Shown: one piece after another, positions 1 through 7,978 of the stretch
How positions within the stretch are numbered: position 1 is the first letter of the stretch
Layout: every line of letters starts with the position of its first letter
NCBI GenBank assembly: GCA_937124525.1
Contig: CAKZLA010000572.1
Location: forward strand, 1 to 9,733
Direction of reading: 5' to 3'
From: an uncultured Desulfobacterium sp.
GTDB lineage: Bacteria > Desulfobacterota > Desulfobacteria > Desulfobacterales > Desulfobacteraceae
Length of the DNA: 9,733 bases
The notes under the pieces: model-generated
Told to the model about the DNA's origin: nothing
The model's database searches: none
Seen by the model: the letters and a program-made list of their open reading frames with translations, nothing else
Translations under genes and position numbers: made by a program

Positions 1-1
1 C

Positions 2-3000
2 GCAATCTCCGATGGTGACCGCATATATGCCATTGTCCGCGGTGTGGGGACATCCAGTGATGGTCGGGAACAAAGCCTTTTGGCACCCAATGTGAATGGG
101 GAGGCACTTGCTGTTAAAAGGGCCTACTCGGACAGTGGCATTGATCCCGCCTCAATAGAGCTGTTGGAGGCTCATGGTACCGGTATTCCATTGGGAGATA
201 AAACTGAAATTTCCGCACTAACGCAAATCTTTGGTGAGCAAACAGTTCCTCCCCAAAGCCGTATCGCCGTCGGGTCCATAAAATCAATGATTGGGCACTG
301 TATCCCTGCCGCAGGAATTGCAGGTCTGATTAAAGGAGTGCTGGCAATTTATCACAAAATTTTACCTCCAACGCTTTGTGAAACGGTTAATCCTGAATTA
401 GGGATTGAACGGACTCCTTTCTACATCAATACCTCCAGCAGGCCATGGATTTCTTGCCAGGGAATGCCACGTCGTGCGGGCATTAATTCTTTTGGTTTTG
501 GCGGTATCAATGTGCATGCCATTCTTGAGGAGGCCCCAAATCAAGCGGAAAAAGCAGAAAAGTTTCTATCCTTTTCACCATGGCCAGCTGAACTATGCGT
601 GTTTTCAGCTAAAAGTGTGGAAGAATTAAAATCCAAGCTGAATCAAGCTGAAGATTTGGTAAGGAAAAGCAGTAATTGTCTCGCATGTGATATTGCGGCG
701 GCGTTAAACAGTCAGGATAAAAAAGAATCATATCGTCTTGCAATCGTCATAAAAAACACTGGAGATCTCTCTAAAAAAATCAAGGTGGCCTTAAAACGTC
801 TTAAAAAAAATGCAGATGACAGATGGTCAACACGCACGGGAATCGTTTATTGCCATGGCCCTATGGAGGGCAGGCTTGCGTTCCTCTTTCCTGGCGAAGG
901 CTCCCAATACCTTGATATGTTTGCAGATCTTGCTATGTGTTTTGATGAAGTCCGGCACTGGTTCGATTTTTGGCGGGGGTTGTATCATGATAAACCCGGG
1001 GAAGCCCGGACGGATATCATCTTTCCCCCTCAAAGTGAACTGACTGAACAGCATCGAAAAGAGTTGGAAAAGCGCTTGTATGATATGGATGTTGGTTCTG
1101 AAGCAGTGTTCATTGCCGGGCAAGCCATGAACACCTTGTTACAATCCTTTGGGCTGCAACCGGATGTCATGGTTGGGCATAGTTCTGGAGAATCCTCGGC
1201 TTTGGCAGCCTCTGGGGCAATTGATGCTGAAAATCAATCTAATCTATCTGAATTTGTTCGGGGGCTGAACACCGTTTATCAACGCGTTCTTGATGAGGGA
1301 AAAATTCCGACAGGTGCCTTGCTGGCAGTCGGTGCACTGTCCCAGTCGGTTGTGGAAGAACAGATTGACGCTTTGAATAAGGGGGTCGTCATCGCAATGG
1401 ACAATTGTGCTAACCAGCTTGTGCTTTTTGGAGATAAGGCTTCCATTGAATTCCTGAAAAAATCATTAAGTGATGTTGGCGGTATCTGCATTCCCTTACC
1501 ATTTGACCGTGGTTATCATACTCCGCAATTTATTGCCGTCAGCAATGCTTTTTACAAATACTATCAAACCAAAGAAATTAAGCCACCGCGTATCCCTTTG
1601 TATTCCTGCGCTTCAGCAGAACTGTTTCCGGATGAGGCATCAGACGTCAGAGCCCTGGCTGCCAGTCAATGGTCCACAACCGTTCGTTTCAGGGAAACGG
1701 TGTCAAACATGTACCGTGATGGTGTGCGTTATTTTATTGAGGTGGGTCCTTCCGGAAATCTCAGTGCCTTTTTAAATGATATTTTAAATGGTAAAGAAGC
1801 CTTGTCATTGCCCACAAATCAACGTAATAAAAATGGTGTTGAGCAATTTTTAACGGTATTGTCCAATCTGTATGTTAATGGCAAGGAGATAAAACTTGAA
1901 AAATTATTTGAGTCCCGCTCTGTGGAGATGGGATCTGGACATAATAACCAGGAAGGCCTTCACTTAAGCAACACGTTGCCTGTATTGCATGTAAATAAAG
2001 ATGATCGTGCTGCCCTGCAAAAAATTTTCGTTTTTCCCGAGAAACAGCAATTTCCCGTTAATCCTCAGGATGAGCCAGGAGCTGATTTTCATGGTATGGG
2101 TGATGACACCAATGTCATGAACAATTTTGAAGATCAACAGCAAATGGTCATGGAATATTTTAGTGATTTCCAGGAAAGCAATCGGAATGAAATTATTTCG
2201 GCAGGGGAGAATACGCCTTTTTTAACGGTCATCACAAAAATGGATAAACAGCATTTGGAAGCTGAATGTCATCTTTGCCTTTATGATGATGCTTTTTTAA
2301 AAGATCATGTTCTGTCAGGTTTCGTTTCCGGCAGAGCATCCGATTTGATGGGGCTTTCCTGTGTTCCTTTGATGGTCAGCCTGGAAATTATGGCAGAGGC
2401 GTGTGCATTGCTGGCTGGCACTCCGGCAGTAAAAATGATTGCCAATGTCAGAGCCCTGGGTTGGATAGCATTGGATGATGATGAATTAATCCTGAATGTG
2501 CGAGCCGAGCTGGTTGATATGGATCTGGGACTATATCGGGCCTATATTTTTAATGCCGGTACGCTTGTTGTTTCTGCTGAATTTTCATTTAATGCGGAGA
2601 GGCACATTTGTGGCCTGCCAGAGCTTATTAATGGACAACAGTTTCGATGGGAGGGACATGAACTCTATACAATTGGCATGTTTCATGGCCCGATTTTTCA
2701 AACCATAGAGAAAATTAACAGATGGAATAAAGAGGGAATTGAGGCAAGCCTTTCAACTGTTAGCCTTGATGGTTTTTTTGATGATAATGAAAAAATCGGT
2801 TTAGTGCTGAACCCTGTCCTGTTGGATTCTGTTGGACAGTTGGCCGCCTATTGGATTGCCCAACAAGTTGGAACGGATTTTAATTGTTTCCCTTCAACCA
2901 TAGAACGCCTTGAGTTGTATCGTTCATGTCCTCAAAGCGTGTCGGGGTTGACACTGCGTGCACAACAACATCCACATGACCCTTTGGACGTTCATGATAT

Positions 3001-3871
3001 TAAAGCACCTAAATCATGGCAGTTTGAATGTCTTGACAGCAGTGGGAAACCCTTGTTCAGAATGAAGAATTTGGTGAATGTTTACTTTTCGGTGCCCCAC
3101 AGATTTTATCAATTTCGCCGTGACCCCTTGAACGGATGGTTGGGTGGACCTGGGACAATAACTGGAACCAAAGATGTGATGTTGTGGCAGATTACTCATT
3201 TGAGTGAACGTTTTTGCGGGCAGTCCGACAATATTTTTTTGCGTATATTGGCAAATGCCCTACTGGATTTCCAGGAACGAAAAGAGTGGCGGAAATTAAG
3301 GTCAAACATACGTCATCGACGGGAATGGTTACTCGGACGGGCTTGTATTAAGGAGGCGGTAAGATATTGGATTTTTCAACAAACAGGTCAGTTATTATAT
3401 CCTGCGGATGTGATTGTTCTGCATAACGAAAAAGGAGCACCTTATGTGGACGGTTGGTGGAGAAATCAATTAATTCAGCCCCCCGAAATTTCCTTGGCCC
3501 ATGATAAAAGGCTCTCTCTGGTAGCTGTTGCGCCGCCACAGCATTTTGTCGGAGTGGATATTGAACATATCGAAAGAGTACAACAACCGGATTTGTTGGA
3601 AGGTGCTTTAAGCATTAAAGAGCAGAACCTGCTGAATGGTTTTACCGGGAATGATTTAAACGAAAAGTTGTTACGTATATGGTGTACAAAGGAGGCTGCC
3701 GGAAAATATTTAGGGACAGGTCTTCAGGGAAAACCTGAAATGTTTGAAGTCTCTTTTTTAAATGATGGTTGGAAACGAGCTCATGTAAATTATGCCGGAA
3801 CTGTGGTTGACGTTGTTGTTAATTTTGAAAATGAATCTGTCATTGCGCTTGCTACAGGCCATTCAACATGA
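2..3871 (+). CDS. Type I polyketide / secondary-lipid synthase, KS-AT-DH-PPTase, 5' end outside the window
   Basis: Large multidomain synthase that would condense malonyl-type units into an acyl chain. The frame is open to the left edge, so the true start is upstream; numbering here counts from the in-frame GTG at 44. The KS C-terminal part is seen: EAHGTG (His at 173-175), KSMIGH (Lys 281, His 296) and GFGGINVHAILEE. The KS Cys lies outside. AT follows: FPGEGSQ near 890, GHSSGE with nucleophile Ser380 (1181-1183), and a YHTPQF His at 1517. Residues about 600-740 match no domain I recognise. A double-hotdog DH (about 740-1030) has His755 in LKDHVLSG and Asp928 in NPVLLDSVGQ. The C-terminus (about 1045-1275) is an Sfp-type phosphopantetheinyl transferase with EWLLGR, SLAHD, GVDIE (Asp1172) and WCTKEAAGK (Glu1217). 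No ACP, KR or ER is visible. The order resembles HglE-like, enediyne and Pfa-like synthases; the product is unknown. Confidence 0.93.
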   Translation, partial: AISDGDRIYAIVRGVGTSSDGREQSLLAPNVNGEALAVKRAYSDSGIDPASIELLEAHGTGIPLGDKTEISALTQIFGEQTVPPQSRIAVGSIKSMIGHCIPAAGIAGLIKGVLAIYHKILPPTLCETVNPELGIERTPFYINTSSRPWISCQGMPRRAGINSFGFGGINVHAILEEAPNQAEKAEKFLSFSPWPAELCVFSAKSVEELKSKLNQAEDLVRKSSNCLACDIAAALNSQDKKESYRLAIVIKNTGDLSKKIKVALKRLKKNADDRWSTRTGIVYCHGPMEGRLAFLFPGEGSQYLDMFADLAMCFDEVRHWFDFWRGLYHDKPGEARTDIIFPPQSELTEQHRKELEKRLYDMDVGSEAVFIAGQAMNTLLQSFGLQPDVMVGHSSGESSALAASGAIDAENQSNLSEFVRGLNTVYQRVLDEGKIPTGALLAVGALSQSVVEEQIDALNKGVVIAMDNCANQLVLFGDKASIEFLKKSLSDVGGICIPLPFDRGYHTPQFIAVSNAFYKYYQTKEIKPPRIPLYSCASAELFPDEASDVRALAASQWSTTVRFRETVSNMYRDGVRYFIEVGPSGNLSAFLNDILNGKEALSLPTNQRNKNGVEQFLTVLSNLYVNGKEIKLEKLFESRSVEMGSGHNNQEGLHLSNTLPVLHVNKDDRAALQKIFVFPEKQQFPVNPQDEPGADFHGMGDDTNVMNNFEDQQQMVMEYFSDFQESNRNEIISAGENTPFLTVITKMDKQHLEAECHLCLYDDAFLKDHVLSGFVSGRASDLMGLSCVPLMVSLEIMAEACALLAGTPAVKMIANVRALGWIALDDDELILNVRAELVDMDLGLYRAYIFNAGTLVVSAEFSFNAERHICGLPELINGQQFRWEGHELYTIGMFHGPIFQTIEKINRWNKEGIEASLSTVSLDGFFDDNEKIGLVLNPVLLDSVGQLAAYWIAQQVGTDFNCFPSTIERLELYRSCPQSVSGLTLRAQQHPHDPLDVHDIKAPKSWQFECLDSSGKPLFRMKNLVNVYFSVPHRFYQFRRDPLNGWLGGPGTITGTKDVMLWQITHLSERFCGQSDNIFLRILANALLDFQERKEWRKLRSNIRHRREWLLGRACIKEAVRYWIFQQTGQLLYPADVIVLHNEKGAPYVDGWWRNQLIQPPEISLAHDKRLSLVAVAPPQHFVGVDIEHIERVQQPDLLEGALSIKEQNLLNGFTGNDLNEKLLRIWCTKEAAGKYLGTGLQGKPEMFEVSFLNDGWKRAHVNYAGTVVDVVVNFENESVIALATGHST

Positions 3872-3874
3872 TAG

Positions 3875-3880
3875 GTGGAG
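3875..3880 (+). promoter_or_regulatory. Ribosome binding site of the carrier protein gene
   Basis: GTGGAG, part of AGGTGGAG, ends 9 bases before the ATG at 3890. This spacing favours ATG 3890 over the in-frame GTG at 3875, which would itself lie inside the purine-rich site. Confidence 0.65.
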
Positions 3881-3889
3881 AAAGAAATA

Positions 3890-4174
3890 ATGATTGTGGA
3901 TGAGGATATCAAGGCTATAGAAAAAGTGATTGTTGATATAGTTGAGGATTTAATTCAGGATTGGGGATTGGACATAGATGATGGGCTTTGCGGGAACACC
4001 ACATTAGTAAAAGATTTGGAGTTCGCATCTGTTGATATCATTCAGTTATGTGTGGCGATAGAGGAGTATTACAATAAAAAAATCGGGTTTCAGAATCTTT
4101 TGATGGTGAACGGATGTTATGTGTCGGATTTGTCCATAAAACAAATAGCCGATTTTATTTTTGATAAAATTTAA
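3890..4174 (+). CDS. Discrete acyl carrier protein
   Basis: A 94-residue carrier protein, the usual size of a free-standing ACP. It would hold the growing acyl chain as a thioester on a phosphopantetheine arm. The first helix spans about residues 4-24, and the attachment motif LEFASVDIIQL places Ser47 (4028-4030) at the start of helix II, followed by the acidic stretch AIEEYY. The usual Asp before the Ser is Ala here (ASV, not DSL). A later segment with SIKQIADFIF matches the last helix. It starts 18 bases after the synthase, which lacks an ACP of its own but carries a transferase able to modify one, so this is most likely the synthase's partner acting in trans. I chose ATG 3890 for its well-placed ribosome binding site; GTG 3875 would add five residues. 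Product specificity cannot be told. Confidence 0.88.
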   Translation: MIVDEDIKAIEKVIVDIVEDLIQDWGLDIDDGLCGNTTLVKDLEFASVDIIQLCVAIEEYYNKKIGFQNLLMVNGCYVSDLSIKQIADFIFDKI

Positions 4175-4179
4175 AAAAA

Positions 4180-4185
4180 GGGGAG
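4180..4185 (+). promoter_or_regulatory. Ribosome binding site of the phosphodiesterase gene
   Basis: GGGGAG preceded by a run of A, ending 8 bases before ATG 4194. It fixes that start against the in-frame TTG at 4161, which would overlap the carrier gene by 14 bases and has no comparable site. Confidence 0.75.
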
Positions 4186-4193
4186 ACCGAAAT

Positions 4194-5783
4194 ATGCGTA
4201 CCTTGTTTTTGGGTATGGATGGTGCGACATTTACAATATTGGATGAGCTGACCAGTAGTGCCGACGGTGGACCCGTTATGCCATTTTTATCCAAAATATA
4301 TGCAGAAGGAGTGAGATGTAAATTGCTTTCGACTCCCAATCCTTTGACACCGCCTGCATGGGTTTCGTTGATGACAGGAAAAAATCCTGGAAATCACGGT
4401 GTTTTTGATTTTATACGGGCGGAAGAGCGTGGAGATGACGTGTTCTTCACGCTGTATGATTCACGAGACAATCTTGCTGAAACCATATGGTCCATTGCCA
4501 GCCGTCAGAAAAAGCACGTTGTTGCACTAAATTTTCCTTTTACCGCGCCCCCTCCTAAAAATTTTAATGGTTTCATGGTGCCTGGATTTGTTCCATGGCG
4601 TCATCTGAGACGCAACACAACTCCCAAAAATTTATATGATCGGCTTAAAGCACTTCCTGAATTTGATCCAAAACAATTGGCGTGGGATTTTAGTCAGGAG
4701 AAACAGGCGATCACTGTTCTGTCCGATGAGGAACGTGAAAATTGGGTAAAGTATCATTTGCCGCGGGAGCGACAGTGGTTTAAAATTGCAGAATATCTAT
4801 TCTCAGAAGAATTTCCCGATTTGATGGCCATAATGTTTGATGGTGTTGATAAACTTCAACATCAGGCATGGCTGTTTCTGGATCCGAATTTGCAAACAGG
4901 GAAGGATGGTGAATATCATCAACGTATGCGGAACTTGTGCCTGGACTATTTCAGGCAGCTTGACACATTCCTTGAAAAATTGGTGCATGTGGCCGGACCG
5001 GATGTACAGGTGTTCATGGCATCTGATCACGGATTTACGGCCACACACGAGGTCGTACGAATCAATTCCTATCTGCACCAAAAGGGATATTTGAACTGGA
5101 AGCAAATGCCTGATACGGATGAGGCTGCACGGCGTGAAGATAGTATGTTTGCGAATCTGGATTGGGAGAATACCACGGCTTATTGTCGAACACCTTCAAG
5201 TAATGGTATCACCATTCGTGTGGCCGAAAATTCCGAGGGTACAGGTATTAAACCTGAAGAATATGACGCTTTCAGGAATCAATTGATATCTGATTTGGAG
5301 CTGTTGCGCAATCCTGAAACAGGTGAGAAAGTTATCAGTCAAATATATAAACGTGAGGATATCTTTGCCGGACCGGCTATGAATGATGCTCCAGACCTGC
5401 AGTTGGTTTTAAGTGATTTTGGCTTTGTTTCGATAAAAGATAAGCTCCCTGTGGTGCAACAAAGGGATGAGATTGCAGGAACCCACCATCCCGACGGTGT
5501 GTTCTTTGCCTGTGGCCCCGGAATTAAGCAGGGAGAAATAGTCGAAAGACGACATGTTGCCGACGTTGCAGCGACCCTGTTATACAGCTTGGGCTTGGAA
5601 ATTCCGGATGATTTTGAAGGTCAGGTACCCCAATCGGTGTTTACCGAGCAATATCTTGCAGAACATCCTGTGCTTAAAGGTGGTGCAACCATTTTACAAA
5701 AAAATGAATCGTCGGAATCCATATCTGAAAATGAAAAGGACAAACTTATGGCCCAGCTAAAGCTTCTGGGTTATATCGAATAA
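4194..5783 (+). CDS. Alkaline-phosphatase-superfamily phosphodiesterase / nucleotide pyrophosphatase-like protein
   Basis: A 529-residue metal-dependent hydrolase of the type I phosphodiesterase / nucleotide pyrophosphatase branch of the alkaline phosphatase superfamily. Visible metal and catalytic motifs are MDGAT (Asp9), NPLTPPAW followed by TGKNPGNHG (Thr52 as probable nucleophile), DGVDKLQHQ (Asp219, His223), SDHGF (Asp278, His279) and GTHHPDG (His431). The tail KLMAQLKLLGYIE is typical of this family's C-terminus. All expected ligand positions appear intact, so it should be active on a phosphoester, phosphodiester or possibly sulfate ester. No signal peptide or membrane segment is evident, which suggests a cytoplasmic site. 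It lies 19 bases after the carrier gene and 5 before the next, so it is almost certainly cotranscribed with the synthase. A role in trimming a lipid head group or nucleotide-activated intermediate is inference only. Confidence 0.9.
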   Translation: MRTLFLGMDGATFTILDELTSSADGGPVMPFLSKIYAEGVRCKLLSTPNPLTPPAWVSLMTGKNPGNHGVFDFIRAEERGDDVFFTLYDSRDNLAETIWSIASRQKKHVVALNFPFTAPPPKNFNGFMVPGFVPWRHLRRNTTPKNLYDRLKALPEFDPKQLAWDFSQEKQAITVLSDEERENWVKYHLPRERQWFKIAEYLFSEEFPDLMAIMFDGVDKLQHQAWLFLDPNLQTGKDGEYHQRMRNLCLDYFRQLDTFLEKLVHVAGPDVQVFMASDHGFTATHEVVRINSYLHQKGYLNWKQMPDTDEAARREDSMFANLDWENTTAYCRTPSSNGITIRVAENSEGTGIKPEEYDAFRNQLISDLELLRNPETGEKVISQIYKREDIFAGPAMNDAPDLQLVLSDFGFVSIKDKLPVVQQRDEIAGTHHPDGVFFACGPGIKQGEIVERRHVADVAATLLYSLGLEIPDDFEGQVPQSVFTEQYLAEHPVLKGGATILQKNESSESISENEKDKLMAQLKLLGYIE

Positions 5784-5788
5784 AGATC

Positions 5789-6697
5789 ATGCCATCGTCT
5801 TTAATTAACGGAGTTCGAATCAATCATCTTCAAATTGAATGTCAATCCGGGGATGAGTGTGAAGATATTGTGATGGTTCATGGGTTGGCCACAAATCTGG
5901 CTTTCTGGTATATTCCCCATGCAGTGGCTTTTTCAGAACGTTATCGGGTGACCTTATATGACCTGCGCGGCCATGGCCGGTCCGGGAAAACCGTTAGTGG
6001 CTATACCCCGGAAAATATGGCCCTGGATCTTCAATTGCTGCTTAATGATTTGGGTATTGAAAAAGCCCATTTTATTGCCCATAGCTTTGGAGGGGCTGTG
6101 GTGATGAAGTTGGCCTGCATGAACTCCGCTTATGTTTCCAGTTTAATACTGGTTGACACGCACATGCATGTCGTTCGACAATTGAAAAATGGAAAAGAGT
6201 GGGCGTTTGGGAAAAAAATTCAGCCCATTTTACATCAATACGGTTTGAATCTCGATGTTCACGAACCCTATTTCGGATATAAGTTATTATACAGTGTCGC
6301 ACGACTTCAGATCAAGAATACGGAAATTCCGTGCGAACTTGAAAAAATACTGGGGTCGTTTATGGGAAGAAACAGCAAGCGTACGGCAACCAGGTGGTTG
6401 GAATTGATGGAAACGACCCAAGCGGAGAAAGAATTAATGGGTGATGATGAAATATCTTTTAATCAGCTACGGAATTTTAGCTTTCCAATACTGACAATGT
6501 ATGGTGAAGATTCTCAGGCTGTTCCCACGGGTGAACAATTGCTCAAAGTGTGGTCTCATGCCGATTTTATCAAAATCCCTGGGGCAAATCATTTCTTTCC
6601 AATCACGCATCCTTTGGTGTTTATTGATCATTGCCGGGAATTTCTGGACGGGATATTGACCCAGAATCTGTCCATAAGGGCGGATGATTCAGCATAG
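5789..6697 (+). CDS. Alpha/beta-fold hydrolase
   Basis: A 302-residue single-domain alpha/beta hydrolase of normal length. The oxyanion HG is at residues 31-32 (MVHGLATN), followed by the YDLRGHGRSG loop. The nucleophile elbow AHSFGG carries Ser99. The likely acid is Asp241 in YGEDSQAVP and the base His268 in GANHFFP, giving a complete triad. There is no signal peptide, so it should be cytoplasmic. Family members are esterases, thioesterases, haloperoxidase-like enzymes or C-C hydrolases; sequence alone does not decide. Only 5 bases separate it from the previous stop and its ribosome binding site is weak, which suggests translational coupling. Since no thioesterase domain is visible in the synthase, releasing or proof-reading chains from the carrier is an attractive but unproven job. 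Confidence 0.9.
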   Translation: MPSSLINGVRINHLQIECQSGDECEDIVMVHGLATNLAFWYIPHAVAFSERYRVTLYDLRGHGRSGKTVSGYTPENMALDLQLLLNDLGIEKAHFIAHSFGGAVVMKLACMNSAYVSSLILVDTHMHVVRQLKNGKEWAFGKKIQPILHQYGLNLDVHEPYFGYKLLYSVARLQIKNTEIPCELEKILGSFMGRNSKRTATRWLELMETTQAEKELMGDDEISFNQLRNFSFPILTMYGEDSQAVPTGEQLLKVWSHADFIKIPGANHFFPITHPLVFIDHCREFLDGILTQNLSIRADDSA

Positions 6698-6731
6698 AGA
6701 CGCTTTTTGAATCACTGATTTCTGAACTTTT

Positions 6732-6737
6732 AGGAGA
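6732..6737 (+). promoter_or_regulatory. Ribosome binding site of the lipoprotein esterase gene
   Basis: AGGAGA, ending 10 bases before ATG 6748. It is the strongest such site in the operon and sits in a 50-base gap, so this gene is translated independently of the one upstream. Confidence 0.7.
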
Positions 6738-6747
6738 AATTTTTGTT

Positions 6748-7746
6748 ATGAAAAATGGATCTGATTTTATTCTGACAATGATAATATTAACAGCTCTCTT
6801 GACCGGATGTCAAAATGGAGGTAATTCTGAGAAGAGCGGTCTTGAAGTTACAGGGCCTCCTGACACCGTGGATTCTGAGGTAATACAGATGACGTTTGAT
6901 GACCTTACGAGAAGCTATCGCTTACATCTTCCTGATGCGTATGATCCTGCCTTGGGAGTTTATCCGGTTGTGCTTGTGTTGCATGGAGGATTTGGAGACA
7001 GTGAAAAAATTGAACAAACATCCGGTATGAGTGAAAAGGCTGATCAGGAAGGATTTATCGCCGTTTATCCTGACGGGACAGGTAAATTAAATGAAATGTA
7101 TGCGTGGAACGCCGGTTTCTGTTGCGGGAATGCCTATAAAAAATATGTAGATGACGTTGGTTTTATTTATGCATTGATATCTGAGTTAATAAATAATTAT
7201 AATATTGATTCTGAAAAAATATATATAGCGGGATTTTCTAACGGTGGGATGATGACGTACCGTCTTGGGGCTGAACTTTCTGACCTTATTGCTTCAATTG
7301 CGGTTGTTTCTGGAGCTGGCGGTGGAAAATTTACTGAAAATTCAGATCTTTATTTAATGCCGGAGCCGAACGACACAGTGTCTGTAATTCATTTTCATGG
7401 AATGGAAGATGACATTGTTCCCTATGAAGGTAGCTTGCCAGCAAGGCCTGTTTCTGGAGAGGCATACAGTTACATAAGTGTTAATGAATCCATTGCGCCT
7501 TGGATCCAATATAATGGATGCATTACGGATGCGAAAGAAGAGATTATTGCTGACGGGAATATAACAGTAGAAACATATTCAGGCGGGCGCAACAATACCG
7601 AAGTAGTATTGTACACTATTTTAGACGGCACACATTCCTGGCCGGGCTCCCAAGGGGAGGTAAACACCGAAGAACTGCCTAACTACGATATCTCCGCAAC
7701 AGATTTAATTTGGAACTTTTTTATTAGCCATCCTAAAAATAATTAG
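6748..7746 (+). CDS. Secreted lipoprotein esterase, LpqC / PHB-depolymerase-like family
   Basis: A 332-residue exported esterase of the polyhydroxybutyrate depolymerase / feruloyl esterase-like (LpqC) group. A hydrophobic signal peptide ends in the lipobox LTGC with lipidated Cys21, followed by Gln and a Gly/Ser-rich linker. This points to a lipoprotein, probably held in the outer membrane. The catalytic domain shows the LHGGFGD oxyanion segment, the WNAGFCCGN motif typical of the family, nucleophile Ser164 in GFSNGG, Asp221 in HGMEDDIVPY and His296 in GTHSWPG. The triad is complete. No separate substrate-binding domain is present, so action on soluble or small esters is likelier than on crystalline PHB granules. 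It is the last gene before a terminator-like hairpin and probably belongs to the same operon. Whether it acts on the cluster product or on external esters is open. Confidence 0.9.
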   Translation: MKNGSDFILTMIILTALLTGCQNGGNSEKSGLEVTGPPDTVDSEVIQMTFDDLTRSYRLHLPDAYDPALGVYPVVLVLHGGFGDSEKIEQTSGMSEKADQEGFIAVYPDGTGKLNEMYAWNAGFCCGNAYKKYVDDVGFIYALISELINNYNIDSEKIYIAGFSNGGMMTYRLGAELSDLIASIAVVSGAGGGKFTENSDLYLMPEPNDTVSVIHFHGMEDDIVPYEGSLPARPVSGEAYSYISVNESIAPWIQYNGCITDAKEEIIADGNITVETYSGGRNNTEVVLYTILDGTHSWPGSQGEVNTEELPNYDISATDLIWNFFISHPKNN

Positions 7747-7782
7747 ACACAATTTACAACACCTTCGCCAAATTTGAAAACT

Positions 7783-7814
7783 GGGCTACCCACTTAAAGT
7801 GGGATAGGCTTTTT
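7783..7814 (+). terminator. Rho-independent-type terminator after the lipoprotein esterase
   Basis: CCCAC-TTAAA-GTGGG forms a stem, extended outward by CTA/TAG with one bulged A, and is followed by GGC and five T (7810-7814). It lies 37 bases after the esterase stop, as expected for the end of the operon. The same bases form the left arm of the inverted-repeat element, so terminator function may be borrowed from that element. The T-run is short. Confidence 0.5.
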
Positions 7815-7866
7815 AGATTCTTATCTCTTATTTTCGTGTTATTTTGGCAAGAGAATCAGAAAGCCT
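7806..7866. repeat. Long internal stem-loop
   Basis: AGGCTTTTTAGATTCT (7806-7821) pairs with AGAATCAGAAAGCCT (7852-7866). The stem has about 15 pairs, one bulged A and one G-T pair, with a loop of some 30 bases. It shares bases with the terminator hairpin's 3' side, so the two folds may compete. Confidence 0.5.
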
Positions 7867-7978
7867 TTTGGGTTCTGGCTTGTCCAGGTTAGGATGCTTG
7901 GATTTTAGGGGTTGAAAGCTAAATATCCACATGGAAATCCTTACAAATATCCCGGCTTAAGCGGGTAGCCGAAAACAG

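Noticed and set aside
44..46. GTG at 44 as the start of the synthase
   Set aside because: Upstream codons in the same frame (positions 2-43) read as conserved KS sequence (DGDRIYAIVRGVG), so the gene begins before the window.
2..3871. Enediyne PKS
   Set aside because: The C-terminal DH-PPTase order is similar, but the ACP and KR expected between AT and DH are absent, and no enediyne accessory genes are in view.
4161..4193. TTG 4161 as the start of the phosphodiesterase
   Set aside because: It would overlap the ACP gene and lacks a ribosome binding site; ATG 4194 has GGGGAG at good spacing and begins directly at the family's N-terminal strand.
4046..4339. 97-codon open frame on the - strand across the ACP-phosphodiesterase junction
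   Set aside because: It overlaps two well-supported genes with conserved motifs and shows no recognisable protein features.
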